Source of the DNA: an uncultured Opitutia bacterium
GTDB taxonomy: Bacteria; Verrucomicrobiota; Verrucomicrobiia; Opitutales; UBA953
Length of the DNA stretch: 64,000 nucleotides
Direction of reading: 5' to 3'
Assembly (NCBI GenBank): GCA_903919185.1
Contig: CAIXHF010000007.1
Span: 1 to 64,000, forward strand
Shown here: positions 9,201 through 17,229 of the stretch, piece by piece
How the letters are laid out: every line of letters starts with the position of its first letter
How positions within the stretch are numbered: the first letter of the stretch is position 1
Translations under genes and position numbers: made by a program
The notes under the pieces: model-generated
The model's database searches: none
Seen by the model: only the letters and a program-made list of their open reading frames with translations
What the model was told of the DNA's origin: nothing

Positions 9201-10087
9201 ATGCGACGAAGTTCCCGGACGCTTATCTCCGCTTCGGTGCCTACCTGACGGTCCCCGGACAGTTCAACGTGAACAGCTGCTCTGTGCCAGCTTGGCGGGC
9301 GGTCCTCGGGCACTTACGCGACCAACAGGTGCCCGTGGCCAAGACCGCGTCGGGTGATGTCGCCCTCGAGAAGTCGCGCCACCCGATTCCGCGCATGTTG
9401 CCATCCCCGGAAGCTTCGACCAGCAGCGGCACCCCGGCGGCGGCCCTGACGGGTTTCGCTGCCTTGACGGATGCACAGTTAAATCAACTGGCCATCGAAA
9501 TCGTCAAGCAGGTGCGTGCCCGCGGCCCGTTCCTTTCGCTCTCCGAATTCGTCAATCGTCGGCTGCGGCTCTACGACGGCACGGACAAGGATTTGGCGCT
9601 CAATGGCGCTCTGCAGGCGGCGTTGAAGGACTTGGAGCAGAAGCCGGCACTCCATCCCGCCGCGCGGGCCGCTGCGTTGGGTAAGCCGACGACCCCGCCG
9701 GGGGATGATCGCTTGTCGCCGGCCGGTTACCCGAGTGATTACATCAACCCGCGCGCCTCCGTCGGTAACTCAACGCATGGTTTGCCTGGCTGGCCTCGGC
9801 AGGCCGATTTACTGCGTGGTTTGGCCCCGATCATTTCCGTTCGGGATGACACCTTCATCGTGCGTTGCCTTGGTGAATCCCCGCACGGCGAGGGCACTGC
9901 CCGTGCTTGGTGTGAGGCGGTCTATCAACGCGTGCCCGAATACGTCGATAGCCGGATTCCGGCTTACGAGGCACCCTTAGGTGATAAGCCTGATCCGACC
10001 AAGCCGACCGTTGGCTTGGTGAACACCGTGCTTGGTCGCCGGGTTAAGTTAGTATCCTTTCGCTGGCTGCGCTTCGACGAAATCTAA
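6206..10087 (+). CDS. Verru_Chthon cassette protein A-like pseudopilin-type surface protein
   Basis: A 1293-aa protein with a PilX/prepilin-like N-terminus: basic n-region, GFSLVLSLMVTAV, then a long hydrophobic helix and an amphipathic stretch (residues about 10-70). This suggests prepilin-peptidase processing and insertion through a type II or IV pilus-like machine. The block LQQFVGPDTRVTA after it, and RAWCEAVYQRVPEYVD near the end, match what I recall of the Verrucomicrobia-specific Verru_Chthon cassette protein A family. Residues about 155-215 are a proline-rich linker. Start is GTG. Partners B, C and D, usually adjacent, are not in this window. Function is unknown. Confidence 0.75.
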   Translation: MDHPAHQTVARRPGFSLVLSLMVTAVLVLTLIVLASFIRVESQLAYNRHAVLRARLNALASMRLAGAALQQFVGPDTRVTAPSSLFEDPAVTTGQYTYPVLGVWQSWQGRDHDTGGRYAGRPYRPDYNFKATNYTDNFGVIGSGRFLTWLTSSSFGYYVAALTPPPPTPPPVVIVPKPVVPGVPGTIPPPPPPPAPPPNKPTPPPVNPKPTAPPKVTPAYDSSALGPWRFAAIRPPFGHFNYISPLVGPATTAVPTGRIYLTPNAFPDGTGAFAWWISGENQKALLHPADNPAAPAPTIDEAMQRVRTYGNTDLAALGLVGTSPGTSLPTRGTAALVPVATVGKSGFHDYTTYSVGLLTNTANGGVRKDLSLLAETWDWMDEVDPRREVKLPLFRARPRVAASSAAVADLYYARPKSTEVEATAAGNRGRHTLMYWWSDYGSSGGSTSYNAGTFGSLTYIPPIRSWNTLVDYTLQYRKAVVNRSAGGLVEMAPSQAGSSPLFSYHETVYRQPVVARVQFVFAQAATDSGVLDGTQCRAILAQPVVTVWNPYNVRMKVKNFSLTMKGNSLPVAFELSPVSTAGGPIPMGSWFNGNWGSLGLSLQDPSGQIDLMPGETRVFSASTESAQLSLASPSSVSLPLTPGYAAGRPIGLFLNLENLQGSTRISARMLKMNTGRDAIAADINIPGWTRGTPIRLSFRNNDPIAAAFIFTTLYGPDDPPGPEATLVDVRTSPRPFGTFSFGLRAANDGTVKLDRGVVSRGTIQSSPFSGYTELGDKSREVLTDLSPTTNQVTALGDGIQYQGALHPVNAPFDLYYRPLTGWMDSYAPQVDAGQRGFIVSGLDASSGLSRAVVAELPTVPPLSLADLQGWDARGFNPAPPFQYGLIGNSDASPILPAEDVVGRWFDNAGNYHLRTELSTTFLQHDDSFCLNHVLFDDWFVSSLAPDQSAWDRLNASATGSQVVAELKLSYQKYLAGKPMPNGCYSLGADAPNFSPDSVDATKFPDAYLRFGAYLTVPGQFNVNSCSVPAWRAVLGHLRDQQVPVAKTASGDVALEKSRHPIPRMLPSPEASTSSGTPAAALTGFAALTDAQLNQLAIEIVKQVRARGPFLSLSEFVNRRLRLYDGTDKDLALNGALQAALKDLEQKPALHPAARAAALGKPTTPPGDDRLSPAGYPSDYINPRASVGNSTHGLPGWPRQADLLRGLAPIISVRDDTFIVRCLGESPHGEGTARAWCEAVYQRVPEYVDSRIPAYEAPLGDKPDPTKPTVGLVNTVLGRRVKLVSFRWLRFDEI

Positions 10088-10148
10088 GCCCTAATAGCCT
10101 GCGGGATTTTCTCGCCAACCCGCTCGGTTACTTGCCTCCTGTGGGGGC

Positions 10149-11513
10149 TTGGAAACCTCGCCTACTATTCGTTCGGAAATCGGACCCACACTTAAGTTGG
10201 CGATTCCCATCATGCTCGGGATGTTGGGCTATGGGCTAATGTTCTACGTCGACGTCGCGATGGCCGGGCACTTGGGCGAAACCGCCCTGGCGGCCTCCGC
10301 GCTGGCCTCGAACCTGAATTATATCCCTTATGTTTTTGGCATCGGCGTAGTCGGGGCGGTCGCCGTCTACCAGTCGCAGGACAACGGTGCGGGCGTGGCA
10401 GAGTCTGCCCCGGCCATCTTGCGGCACGGCATGGCGCTAGCGCTGGCGATCAGCGTTGTTGCCGCGGCGTTGAGCCATGCGCTGGTGGGCTGCCTGCCGC
10501 TCTTAGGCTCTTCCGAGAAGGTTACGGCCGAAGCCCGCGAGTTCTTCATCCTAATGTCCTGGGCCATGGTGCCGGGCCTACTATTCCATGCCTTGCGTGG
10601 GCATCGCGATTCGCAGCATCAGCCCTGGATTTCGTTGGCCTGGTTGAGTGTCGGTATCCTCGCGAATATTTTCCTCAATTGGCTCTGGATGTTTGGTCAC
10701 TGGGGCTTCCCGGCCTTGGGTCTGGCGGGGGCAGGGTGGGCCACCTTAGTGGCGCGCTGCGTGATGCTGATTGGCCTCTGGCTCACCCCGGGACGCGGGG
10801 AGGTCCATTGGGCGGAAGGCCTGCAGCTCGCCGTGTTGCGCCGTTTACTCAAGACCGGCTGGCCCGCGGGCCTGCATAGTTTGAGCGAAGTGGGCATCTT
10901 TGCGGTCGTTCCAATTATGGCCGGCTGGCTTTCCCCGACGGCGCAAGCCGCCCACCAAGTCGCCATCAGCACGGCCTCCGCGGCCTTCATGTTACCCTTG
11001 GGCTTAGGCATCGCTGCCGGGATTCGCGTCGGCGAAGCCTATGGCGCCAAGGACCCGCGTCGGGTTCAGGCAATCGGCCACGGTGCCTTGATCTTGGGGG
11101 GGCTCATCATGTCCCTCTACGGGCTCGTTATGGTGCTCACCCGGCCTTGGTTGATGCAGACCTATGGCGTGGCCGGGACGGACATCGCCACGGTCGCCTC
11201 GGCACTGCTGGTCTTCGCCGCTCTCTGGGCTCCCTTTGATGGTTTGCAGGTCGTCGCGGCTTACCTGCTTCGCTCAGTCAACTGTGCCAGCTGGGCTTCT
11301 TGGAGTGTCTTCTTGGTCTATTGGCTCTTTTGCCTACCGTTCTCCTTGGCCTTGGCTTTTCCGCGCGGGTTCACGCTCTTCGGTTTGCCCGTCGGCTGGT
11401 ATGGCCTCGGCCCAACGGGCATCTGGATTTCCTTAGCGACTGGCTTGATGCTTGTGGCCTTGGCGATGACCTGGAAGTTCCGTCGCGTCGCCCGGGCTGG
11501 CGTTACTGACTGA
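10149..11513 (+). CDS. MATE family multidrug/cation efflux transporter
   Basis: A 454-aa membrane protein with about 12 hydrophobic segments, coupling Na+ or H+ entry to export of organic cations or drugs. The N-terminal segment LKLAIPIMLGMLGYGLMFYV followed by DVAMAGHLGETALAASALA is the classic MATE opening. The second half repeats the pattern (GWPAGLHSLSEVGIFAV, then HQVAISTASAAFMLPLGLGIAAGIRVGEAYGA). Start is TTG shortly after GTGGGGGC. It begins 61 bases after the cassette-A gene and may be co-transcribed. Substrate is not determinable from sequence. Confidence 0.9.
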   Translation: METSPTIRSEIGPTLKLAIPIMLGMLGYGLMFYVDVAMAGHLGETALAASALASNLNYIPYVFGIGVVGAVAVYQSQDNGAGVAESAPAILRHGMALALAISVVAAALSHALVGCLPLLGSSEKVTAEAREFFILMSWAMVPGLLFHALRGHRDSQHQPWISLAWLSVGILANIFLNWLWMFGHWGFPALGLAGAGWATLVARCVMLIGLWLTPGRGEVHWAEGLQLAVLRRLLKTGWPAGLHSLSEVGIFAVVPIMAGWLSPTAQAAHQVAISTASAAFMLPLGLGIAAGIRVGEAYGAKDPRRVQAIGHGALILGGLIMSLYGLVMVLTRPWLMQTYGVAGTDIATVASALLVFAALWAPFDGLQVVAAYLLRSVNCASWASWSVFLVYWLFCLPFSLALAFPRGFTLFGLPVGWYGLGPTGIWISLATGLMLVALAMTWKFRRVARAGVTD

Positions 11514-11611
11514 AAAACCGTCACGCGTTCGACACTTCGTTGCGGTGCAATCTTAACTCGCCCCGGGCTTTGCAGGCCAAGGTGGGCGGTTAGTCTTTAG
11601 GGGCACCCCAA

Positions 11612-11887
11612 ATGCACCTCACTCAAGAAATCAAAGACTCCTGGGAGATGGAAGAAGATCCGGAATACGGCTACCGCGAGGTAGCCGAAGCAGACGTCAC
11701 CCTCATGTCACTCGAAAAAATCCAGTTACTCATCGCCGAGCTGCGTGTACTGGAAGGCACTCATGGCCTACCGAGCGAAGCAATGGAACGCGTCTGCGAT
11801 TATGTGGCGCGAGACCCCGTGTACTCTGCGTCCACCCGTTTACTCTTCCGTTCGACCATCGATCCACTCCGGCCGCACGCTGGATAG
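11612..11887 (+). CDS. Small hypothetical protein (91 aa)
   Basis: I do not recognise this protein. It is acidic at the N-terminus (DSWEMEEDPEYGYREVAEAD), predicted mostly helical, with no signal peptide, membrane segment or cysteine pair. The central segment LMSLEKIQLLIAELRVLEG could form an amphipathic helix for protein contact. It has its own ATG and about 100 bases of upstream spacer, and is followed by a short CCTAGG-AAAA-CCTAGG hairpin and the rpmA terminator on the other strand. Confidence 0.6.
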   Translation: MHLTQEIKDSWEMEEDPEYGYREVAEADVTLMSLEKIQLLIAELRVLEGTHGLPSEAMERVCDYVARDPVYSASTRLLFRSTIDPLRPHAG

Positions 11888-11911
11888 CAGCCGTCTTTAG
11901 GACGCGCGCGA

Positions 11912-11927
11912 CCTAGGAAAACCTAGG
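11912..11927. repeat. Short inverted/direct repeat CCTAGG-AAAA-CCTAGG
   Basis: Two copies of the palindrome CCTAGG separated by AAAA can fold as a 6-bp hairpin. It sits 25 bases after the 91-aa gene and before the rpmA terminator. There is no T tract, so it is not an obvious terminator. Function unknown. Confidence 0.4.
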
Positions 11928-11950
11928 CAGGGGCAGTGTCGTCGTGGCAC

Positions 11951-11976
11951 AAAAAAACCGACCTTGCGGCCGGTTT
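11951..11976 (-). terminator. Rho-independent terminator of rplU-rpmA
   Basis: On the minus strand AAACCGGCC, a GCAA loop and GGTCGGTTT form a stem with one imperfect pair, followed by TTTTT. It lies about 22 bases after the rpmA stop. Confidence 0.8.
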
Positions 11977-11998
11977 CAGAAGCGAACTTTTGTTCGGC

Positions 11999-12265
11999 TT
12001 AGAGCGAACAGGCCGTCGAAGCGACCGGGACGATTTCCACCTTGCGGTGTTCGCTGTCCCACTTCACGAGGCCGTCGGCCTTAGCGAAAAGGGTGTGGTC
12101 TCGACCCATACCCACGTTGCGACCGGCACGCATCTGCGTCCCGCGCTGGCGGATAAGGATAGAACCGGCAGAGGCGAATTCACCGCTGTAGAGTTTGACG
12201 CCGAGGCGCTTGGAGCGAGAGTCGCGTCCGTTGCTGGAAGTGCCGCCACCTTTCTTTGTTGCCAT
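11999..12265 (-). CDS. rpmA: Large subunit ribosomal protein bL27
   Basis: The 88-aa bL27 stabilises tRNA at the peptidyl-transferase centre through its N-terminal tail. The product starts [15 protein letters not shown], followed by [22 protein letters not shown] and [14 protein letters not shown], all typical. The lysine/glycine-rich tail is present directly after the start Met, so no protease-removed N-terminal extension of the Firmicutes type is seen. It follows rplU in the usual order. Confidence 0.97.
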   Translation of the reverse strand: MATKKGGGTSSNGRDSRSKRLGVKLYSGEFASAGSILIRQRGTQMRAGRNVGMGRDHTLFAKADGLVKWDSEHRKVEIVPVASTACSL

Positions 12266-12291
12266 GGTAGTGTCTGGTTAAAGGGGGTTAA

Positions 12292-12606
12292 TTAGGCAGA
12301 GATGGTCTCGACCTTGATCACGGACAGCTCTTGGCGGTGGCCGCGACGACGGTAGTAGCCCTTACGGCGACGGTGCTTGAAGATGTCGATCTTCTCGCCG
12401 CGCTTGTTCTCCAAGATCTTGGCGGTGACCGTCGCGCCAGCGACAGTAGGGGTACCGATCTTTGCATCGGCTCCTTCCCCCACAAGGAGGACTTGGTCAA
12501 AGGTAAGGAGATCCCCTTTGTTCTTACCAGGGTACTGGTTAACAATGAGAACGTCGCCTGGCTTGACGGTGAACTGGCGACCGGAGGTGATAAATGTGGC
12601 CTTCAT
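12292..12606 (-). CDS. rplU: Large subunit ribosomal protein bL21
   Basis: bL21 (104 aa) binds 23S rRNA early in assembly. The real start is the ATG of [11 protein letters not shown]; the track ORF adds 26 unrelated codons upstream. Seen: [14 protein letters not shown], the VLLVGEG loop and the C-terminal [15 protein letters not shown] rRNA-binding block. It is the first gene of the rplU-rpmA pair. obgE, a frequent third member, is absent. Confidence 0.96.
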   Translation of the reverse strand: MKATFITSGRQFTVKPGDVLIVNQYPGKNKGDLLTFDQVLLVGEGADAKIGTPTVAGATVTAKILENKRGEKIDIFKHRRRKGYYRRRGHRQELSVIKVETISA

Positions 12607-12655
12607 GGCTGTCGGAAGGTCGGAGCAAACGGAGGGAAGGGGGGTTGGCAAGGGG

Positions 12656-12684
12656 ATTTTAGGTCCGAGGGCGATTAAACCCAA
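12656..12684 (-). promoter_or_regulatory. Candidate sigma-70-type promoter for rplU-rpmA
   Basis: On the minus strand TTGGGT, 17 bases, then TAAAAT. The -10 box matches 5 of 6 consensus bases and the -35 box 3 of 6. Predicted transcription start is about 43 bases before the rplU ATG. Position and spacing fit, but the -35 is weak. Confidence 0.4.
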
Positions 12685-12763
12685 AATTGCCCGGGAGAAT
12701 GGCCTTGGAGGGCTTTAAAGCGGGGTTTTCGGAGATCTTATTTGATTCGGGCTTTCCTGCTCA

Positions 12764-13366
12764 TTGCCCTCCGCCACAGTCCAAGGGGTGAACCCGTTCC
12801 AGTCCGCCCCCCATTCCTTCGGAGATTTGCCCGATAAAGACGAGGAACTCTCCCGGGAGCTCACCCGGAACCTCGCCAAAGGGCCCACGGTGCATGCCGC
12901 TGCCTTTGTCCACGCTAAGGCTGTGGTGATCGGCAACGTGACGATCGGCGCGAAGGCCAGTATCTGGCCCTGCGCAGTCCTGCGTGGTGATATTGCCCCC
13001 ATCAGCGTTGGCGAAGGGACAAACATTCAAGATGGCGCGGTCGTCCATGTGGCCGATCGTCTGCCCGCACTGATCGGCCAGCGCGTGACGGTCGGGCACT
13101 TGGCCATGATCCATGCATGCACGATCGGCGACGAATGCCTCATCGGTATGCATGCGACGATTCTTGATGGTGCCGTCATCGGCGCACGTTGCATCATCGG
13201 CGCGGGCGCGTTGGTCACCAAGGGCACCATCATTCCGTCTGGTTCGATGGTCTTAGGTTCTCCCGCCAAGGTCGTGCGTCCCTTGACGGACGCGGAGCAG
13301 GCCAGCCTGCCTGGTTGGGCTGAGAAATATGTGAAGGTCGCCGCGCACCATCGCCGTTTCGAGTGA
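12764..13366 (+). CDS. Gamma-carbonic-anhydrase-like hexapeptide-repeat protein
   Basis: A 200-aa left-handed beta-helix protein of the YrdA/PaaY/CamH class. Repeats such as VVIGNVTIGAKASIW, AVLRGDIAPISVGEGTNIQDG and CLIGMHATILDGAVIG are visible. The three zinc-ligand histidines are in GAVVHV, GHLAMIHAC and GMHATI, so metal binding is likely. Carbonic anhydrase activity is not certain for this subclass. The track start is a TTG; a GTG at 12788 after AAGGG is also credible, since the first 35 residues are poorly conserved. It overlaps the next gene at GTGA. Confidence 0.85.
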   Translation: MPSATVQGVNPFQSAPHSFGDLPDKDEELSRELTRNLAKGPTVHAAAFVHAKAVVIGNVTIGAKASIWPCAVLRGDIAPISVGEGTNIQDGAVVHVADRLPALIGQRVTVGHLAMIHACTIGDECLIGMHATILDGAVIGARCIIGAGALVTKGTIIPSGSMVLGSPAKVVRPLTDAEQASLPGWAEKYVKVAAHHRRFE

Positions 13367-14253
13367 CCGTCCCGGGCGTCCAGTCGGCGGAAGTAGTGCT
13401 CGGGCCAGAGGCCTGGCGCCCGCGGCGTGATGCCCATCAAGCCCGTGGGGCGGCCCTCGGGGACGCCCGGCGGCAGCGCGCCGCGACCGCTACCCGCGAG
13501 CCAGTGGAGGATTTCCTTTTCACGTATTATCCCTTTCGCCTCAGCGCACTCCAGCGGTGGACGCCGGGAGTAGGCGTGGCGCTAGTCGACGCCGATGAAT
13601 TACTGGTGGATGGACGCTTCCAGCGTGGTGCCGATGGGTGCGTGCGCGTCGTGTCGCCAGATGAATTGGAGCGCTCCCGCTTGACCTTTACGCGCGACCT
13701 GTGCGTGGCCGTTGCCGGTCGCCCCGCGTTCCTCGGGTGCTTCGGTCTGCACGAATGGGCGATGGTTTATCAGCAGGCCGCCGAGCGCCGCCATCAAGGC
13801 TGGCCGCTGCGGCTCGGGTCGGAAGGCACCGATACGGTTGTGCAGGCCTTACCCATTCGTTGCACCCATTACGACGCGTTCCGCTTCTTCACGCCGCCCG
13901 CTCGGCCGTTGAATAAACTGAATCCTGACCTCGATGGCCGCTTGGTGAACGAACAGCCGGGCTGCGTCCACGTCACGATGGATCTCTACAAGTGGGCGAT
14001 GAAGTCGGCGCCGTGGGTGCCCGCCGAACTGGCCGCCGATTGCTTCGAGCTCGCCCGTGATGCGCGCTCGGTCGACATGCGCGCGAGCCCTTATGATTTC
14101 TCCGCCGTTGGTCTCGCGCCTATCTGCATTGAGACGCCGGAAGGGCGCAGCGAGTATGAGCAGGAGCAACGTCGGCTCACAAAAAAGGCGGAACCCTTAC
14201 GGGCCCGCCTGATTGCGGCGCTGAACGATGCGCTCAGCGTTTCGGTTCAGTAA
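13363..14253 (+). CDS. Conserved protein of the family often labelled 3-methyladenine DNA glycosylase
   Basis: A 296-aa protein with the motifs PVEDFLFTYYPFR, GLHEWAMVY and HYDAFRFFTPPARPLN. I recall these from actinobacterial proteins named 3-methyladenine DNA glycosylase. No HhH-GPD or AAG fold signature is visible, so that name should be treated as unproven. Invariant-looking aromatic and His/Asp residues suggest an enzyme. Start is GTG, overlapping the previous stop (GTGA), which implies translational coupling. The gene ends abutting the converging DUF1080 gene. Confidence 0.6.
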   Translation: MTVPGVQSAEVVLGPEAWRPRRDAHQARGAALGDARRQRAATATREPVEDFLFTYYPFRLSALQRWTPGVGVALVDADELLVDGRFQRGADGCVRVVSPDELERSRLTFTRDLCVAVAGRPAFLGCFGLHEWAMVYQQAAERRHQGWPLRLGSEGTDTVVQALPIRCTHYDAFRFFTPPARPLNKLNPDLDGRLVNEQPGCVHVTMDLYKWAMKSAPWVPAELAADCFELARDARSVDMRASPYDFSAVGLAPICIETPEGRSEYEQEQRRLTKKAEPLRARLIAALNDALSVSVQ

Positions 14254-14904
14254 TTAAGGCAGCAGCTCGACCTTGATGTCCTTGTAGTCGACCTTGCAGC
14301 CTGGGTCGTGCGCCTGCAGGGCGAACGTGCCCGCGCCGACCTTGCGGCCAGCCATGCCCTTCGGTGGAGTCCAATCCGCTGCTTCGGTGAAGTCGACGGT
14401 CTGCTTGCCGTTAATCCAGATTTGGATGTGCTTCCCTTCGACGCGGATACGGTAGTCGAACCACTCGTCGTCTGGGGCCGGGGAGACGTCCATGACGTCC
14501 TTCACCGCGTAGAGGCCACCGGTCTTCTTCTTGTCGGCGTGCGTGGCGTTCACCTGGCACTCGTAGCCCGCGGCTGGCCAGCCAGCGTCTTGGTAGGCGG
14601 TATGGAAATAGATGCCCGAGTTAGCTCCCTTGTAGGTTTTCACTTTGGCGCTGAAGTCGAAGTTCTTGAAGGAGGCCTTCCCGTCGGTGCCGACGAAGTA
14701 GAGGTGGCCTTGGCCGCCGCGAATCTGCAGCACACCGTCGGCGACCTTGTAGGTGCCTTCGGGGGAGTTCTTCGAGGGCTTCCAGCCCGCGAGGGACTTG
14801 CCGTCGAAGAGGGTGACGGCGTCGGCGGCGAGGCCAGCGACGGCACTGAGGAGGAGGGCGCACGCCGAAGCGGCGAGGGTCCGGAGGTAGGCACGGGGTA
14901 TCAT
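14254..14904 (-). CDS. Exported DUF1080 (3-keto-disaccharide hydrolase-like) protein
   Basis: A 216-aa exported protein with a concanavalin-like jelly-roll fold typical of DUF1080. Motifs: VTLFDGKSLAGWKPS, GVLQIRGGQGHLYF, GANSGIYFHTAYQ, GYECQVNATHADKK, GGLYAVKDV and WFDYRIRVEGKHIQIWING. Some members hydrolyse 3-keto-glycosides. I start at MIPRAYLRT, giving a signal peptide that ends near GLAADA; a GGGAGC Shine-Dalgarno precedes it. The longer track ORF would overlap the upstream regulator gene. DUF1080 genes are abundant in Planctomycetes and Verrucomicrobia. Confidence 0.85.
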   Translation of the reverse strand: MIPRAYLRTLAASACALLLSAVAGLAADAVTLFDGKSLAGWKPSKNSPEGTYKVADGVLQIRGGQGHLYFVGTDGKASFKNFDFSAKVKTYKGANSGIYFHTAYQDAGWPAAGYECQVNATHADKKKTGGLYAVKDVMDVSPAPDDEWFDYRIRVEGKHIQIWINGKQTVDFTEAADWTPPKGMAGRKVGAGTFALQAHDPGCKVDYKDIKVELLP

Positions 14905-14950
14905 AACGGCTCCCAGCAAAGCCTCTCCCCGGCAGTTCGGAAGTCTTAAC

Positions 14951-16447
14951 TTAGCTGAACACCTTGATGCCGGCCTCGCGCATCTCAATGAGCCGCTTCT
15001 TGAGCGTCGAGCGGTTGATGCCGAGGATCATGGCAGACCTGAGTTGGTTGCCGCGGGTTTCTTCCATGGCTCGACGGATCATCTCCACTTCGATGGTGCT
15101 GAGGATGTTCTGGCCCTCGTTGAGCCGGTTCTGGCGGTAAATGGCTTCGTACGCGGCGGCCATCGAAGTTCCGGCCACCGGCGCGTTCTCGGTCAGCGGG
15201 GCGGCCGTGGGTGCCACCGCAAAGGTCGTCACCGCTGTGGTGGGGACTGCAGTACGGCGTGGGTTGAGCACTTCTTGCGGTAAGTCCTTCGCGAGGATAG
15301 TTTCGCCTTTCGCCAAGACGTTGGCGCGCTGCACAACGTTCTCGAGTTCGCGGACGTTTCCTGGCCAATCGTGCGCCATAAGGGCGTCGAGGGCCTCGTT
15401 GGAGAGGCGCTTCGGACGTAGCTTCTTCGCCGCGGCCTGTCGCTGCAGCATATAGTCGATGAGTAGCGGGATGTCGTCCTTGCGCTGACGCAGCGCGGGG
15501 AGACGAATACGGAAGACGTTGAGACGGTAGAAGAGGTCTTCGCGGAAGAGGCGGGCTGCGACCATCGCTTCAAGGTCCTTGTTCGTCGCGGCAACGAGGC
15601 GAACGCTCACTTTGAGCGTGGTCGTTCCACCGACCCGCTGAATCTCACCATCCTGGATGGCGCGGAGGACCTTGGTCTGCGTCGGGAGTGACATATCCCC
15701 GATTTCATCGAGGAAAATCGTGCCACCATCGCAGAGTTCAAACTTCCCGGGCTTCATGGCGGCCGCTCCGGTGAACGCGCCCTTTTCGTGGCCGAAGAGT
15801 TCGGACTCAATGAGGTTTTCCGGGATGGCTGCGCAATTGACGGCCATGAACGGTCCCTTGGCGCGCAAGGAGTGCTGGGCGATGCAACGGGCGACGAGTT
15901 CCTTGCCTGTCCCGCTTTCGCCGGTGATGAGGACCGTCGCGTCGCTGGCGGCGACCTGGCCGATTGACTTGAGGACTTCCTGCATTGGCTCGGAGCTGCC
16001 GACGATGCCTTCCTTGTAGTCGGCTGGATTGACGAGGGAGCGCGCCGATTTACCAGCGGACGCAAGATCTCGGCGGGCGCCGAGGGCGCGGTCGACCAGC
16101 GCAATAAGCTTCGCCTGGTCAAAGGGCTTCATGACGTAGTCGTAGGCGCCGAACTTCATCGCCTCGATCGCGGTCTGGGTCGTGCCGAACGCGGTCATGA
16201 GGATTACCATCGCCTGCGGCTGCGCACCACGGAGCATCTGCAAAGTCTCGATGCCGGTCATCCCGCCCATGCGGTTATCGAGAAGGATGACATCGGGCTG
16301 GTCGCGCTTGGCGAAGGCGACGCCAGTTTCGCCACTGTAGGCTTCAATCACCGTGTGCCCCTGACCAGCGAGGGCTCGCTTAAGCGAGTAGCGCAGGTCC
16401 TTGTCATCATCGATGACGAGTACTTTGTCGGGAACGGTTGAACTCAT
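14951..16447 (-). CDS. Sigma-54-dependent response regulator (NtrC family)
   Basis: A 498-aa activator. The N-terminal receiver ([13 protein letters not shown], then LLDNRMGG with the phosphoacceptor Asp, and the switch block DYVMKPFD) is followed by an AAA+ domain with Walker [11 protein letters not shown], the sigma-54-contact loop GAFTGA, and Walker [14 protein letters not shown]-terminal Fis-type HTH follows ([21 protein letters not shown]). No histidine kinase is adjacent, so its sensor is elsewhere. It lies upstream of the DUF1080 gene on the same strand with a 46-base gap. A repeat-bearing AT-rich region precedes it. Confidence 0.94.
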   Translation of the reverse strand: MSSTVPDKVLVIDDDKDLRYSLKRALAGQGHTVIEAYSGETGVAFAKRDQPDVILLDNRMGGMTGIETLQMLRGAQPQAMVILMTAFGTTQTAIEAMKFGAYDYVMKPFDQAKLIALVDRALGARRDLASAGKSARSLVNPADYKEGIVGSSEPMQEVLKSIGQVAASDATVLITGESGTGKELVARCIAQHSLRAKGPFMAVNCAAIPENLIESELFGHEKGAFTGAAAMKPGKFELCDGGTIFLDEIGDMSLPTQTKVLRAIQDGEIQRVGGTTTLKVSVRLVAATNKDLEAMVAARLFREDLFYRLNVFRIRLPALRQRKDDIPLLIDYMLQRQAAAKKLRPKRLSNEALDALMAHDWPGNVRELENVVQRANVLAKGETILAKDLPQEVLNPRRTAVPTTAVTTFAVAPTAAPLTENAPVAGTSMAAAYEAIYRQNRLNEGQNILSTIEVEMIRRAMEETRGNQLRSAMILGINRSTLKKRLIEMREAGIKVFS

Positions 16448-16511
16448 GAATAAAAGTAGGCAGAAAGCGTGCCAGAGAGCGGATACAGTTTATTTTGCCT
16501 CTTATGAGTCG

Positions 16512-16545
16512 TTAAGCAACAGGGTCGTGCTTATTTTTAAGCAAC
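16512..16545. promoter_or_regulatory. Repeats in the divergent promoter region of the NtrC-type regulator and the DUF218 gene
   Basis: The 149-base AT-rich divergent spacer (16448-16596) has two copies of TTAAGCAAC with starts 25 bases apart. One lies in the near-palindrome GTTAAGCAAC, and the other is the right arm of GCTTA-TTTT-TAAGC. This could be an operator for the regulator or a neighbour. No clear -24/-12 element was found. Confidence 0.35.
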
Positions 16546-16596
16546 TTAACTTCAAAAAGGACTTTTCATAGGTTTTTAACGGGTTTAGCGTGGGTC

Positions 16597-17229
16597 GTGC
16601 CTAAAAACCTCCGCCAAAATCTTCAGATTAGTGCAGGTTTTTTAGTAGCTTTGGGGCTATTTACGAATGTCTGGCTTTGGTCGGCCGGGGTCGGTCGGTC
16701 TTACACGCACCTCGAGCAAGTCCCGCCGGGGTCCATCTTGGTGCTCCTCGGGACCAATGAGTTCGTCGGTCAAACCGAGATTCCCACCGGCACTTATCGT
16801 CCGCGCATCGCGGCGGCCGCGGAGCTCGCCAAGTCGGGTCGGGTGAAGGTCGCGGTGGTCTCCGGTATCGAAACGCAGACATTCACGATGGCCCGCGACC
16901 TGCGCGCCGCTGGCGTCACTTGTCCCATCGTCCGTGATCCGTATGGCTGGCGGACCCTCGACTCGGTTCATCGCGTAGCGGCGAGTTATCCTGGTGAGCC
17001 AGTGGTCTTTGTTTCTCAAGGTTGGCATTGCGACCGAGCGCTCTGGCTGGCGGATCGCTTGCAGCTCCGCGCCTGTGCTTATCCTGCGGCGTTCGGTGAT
17101 GGCTGGCGTCCGCTCTGGGGTGCCGCGCGCGATTTACTCGCCAAGCCTAAAGCCGTTTGGGATTGGCTCACCGGCAGTGAACTCTCGACGCCGCAGCCGG
17201 TCGCCACGGGCAATGTGCCGGCGCGCTGA
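16597..17229 (+). CDS. SanA/YdcF-like DUF218 membrane-anchored protein
   Basis: A 210-aa protein with an N-terminal membrane segment (ISAGFLVALGLFTNVWLW). A DUF218 domain follows: SILVLLGTNEF, TYRPRIAAAAELAKSGRVKVAVVSG, then VFVSQGWHCDRALWLADRL. This layout matches SanA-type proteins linked to envelope integrity and vancomycin exclusion in enterics. The biochemical role is not established. Start is GTG. It is divergent from the NtrC-type regulator, and its stop abuts the converging dprA stop. Confidence 0.78.
   Translation: MPKNLRQNLQISAGFLVALGLFTNVWLWSAGVGRSYTHLEQVPPGSILVLLGTNEFVGQTEIPTGTYRPRIAAAAELAKSGRVKVAVVSGIETQTFTMARDLRAAGVTCPIVRDPYGWRTLDSVHRVAASYPGEPVVFVSQGWHCDRALWLADRLQLRACAYPAAFGDGWRPLWGAARDLLAKPKAVWDWLTGSELSTPQPVATGNVPAR

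Noticed and set aside
11514-11611. Possible small RNA or tRNA in the spacer before the 91-aa gene
   Set aside because: No cloverleaf or strong hairpin with a T tract is visible.
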